Source of the DNA: Gammaproteobacteria bacterium
Lineage (GTDB): Bacteria > Pseudomonadota > Gammaproteobacteria > Tenderiales > Tenderiaceae
Direction: 5' to 3'
Assembly: GCA_027001525.1 (NCBI GenBank)
Contig: JALTMR010000231.1
Span: forward strand, 1-5,422
DNA length: 5,422 bases
Part shown: piece after piece, positions 5,356-5,422 of the stretch
Position numbering within the stretch: position 1 is the first letter of the stretch
Layout: every line of letters begins with the position of its first letter
Notes under the pieces: model-generated
Seen by the model: only the letters and a program-made list of their open reading frames with translations
The model's database searches: none
Told to the model about the DNA's origin: nothing
Made by a program: the position numbers and the translations under genes

Positions 5356-5422
5356 ATGGTCAGACAGAGTGAAAACGTAGAAAGTATCCAGCATCTCGAA
5401 ACAGCGTTCGAGGCCTTCAATC
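5356..5422 (+). CDS. fleS: FleS sensor kinase, N-terminal end (3' end outside window)
   Basis: An ATG with AGGTGG (5345-5350) five bases upstream opens a frame running off the window. Only 22 residues are visible: MVRQSENVESIQHLETAFEA followed by FN. The LETAFEAFN segment resembles the N-terminal helix of FleS histidine kinases (L..AF..FN..S..L). The location directly after fleQ and behind a sigma-54 promoter is the expected place for fleS. FleS is a cytoplasmic PAS-containing sensor kinase that phosphorylates FleR, which then activates class III flagellar genes. No kinase domain is in view, so the call rests mainly on gene order. Confidence 0.75.
   Translation, partial: MVRQSENVESIQHLETAFEAFN

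Noticed and set aside
1..5422. Undescribed defence, mobile or biosynthetic system
   Set aside because: Every substantial gene fits the known flagellar cluster, all on one strand with flagellar-type promoters. I saw no transposase, integrase, direct-repeat array or foreign-looking segment.

Overview
The window is a segment of a polar-flagellum gene cluster from a gammaproteobacterium of the Pseudomonas type. All genes lie on the + strand: the 3' end of a flagellin gene, flaG, fliD, fliS, a fliT-like chaperone gene, an atypical PilZ-domain gene, fleQ and the first 22 codons of fleS. The order fliC-flaG-fliD-fliS-fliT-(PilZ)-fleQ-fleS, the presence of the FleQ/FleS regulators and two clear sigma-54 promoter sequences all point to the four-tier FleQ/RpoN hierarchy known from Pseudomonas, Marinobacter, Halomonas and related purple-sulfur or sulfur-oxidising lineages. 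The sequence does not let me name a genus. G+C looks moderate to high, and codon use looks even throughout. I see no mobile element, tRNA, rRNA or CRISPR.

Layout. Bases 1-152 encode the flagellin C-terminal D0 helix. The 80-base gap that follows holds a strong hairpin (177-210) and an adjoining 10-base palindrome (211-220) that runs into the flaG ribosome binding site. flaG is at 233-670. A 132-base gap then carries a sigma-54 promoter (677-692) for fliD (803-2161). After a 97-base gap come fliS (2259-2684), the fliT-like gene (2702-3055) and the PilZ-like gene (3085-3633), closely spaced and probably cotranscribed with fliD. A 154-base gap precedes fleQ (3788-5242, probable GTG start). A 113-base gap after fleQ contains a second sigma-54 promoter (5301-5316) in front of fleS (5356 to the window edge).

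How the genes work together. FleQ is the sigma-54 activator at the top of the hierarchy. It probably fires the fleS promoter beside it and the fliD promoter upstream. FliD caps the growing filament. FliS and the FliT-like protein are export chaperones, for flagellin and the cap protein respectively. FlaG is a filament-length accessory protein. The PilZ-like protein and FleQ both belong to families linked to cyclic di-GMP. The PilZ-like protein lacks the classical ligand motifs, whereas FleQ keeps its reported c-di-GMP contact motifs.

This is a recognisable, mostly conventional locus. I found no convincing sign of an undescribed system. The points most worth a second look are the degenerate PilZ protein, the competing hairpins before flaG, the paired TTTTGA motif ahead of the fleS promoter, and the start codons of fleQ and the PilZ gene.
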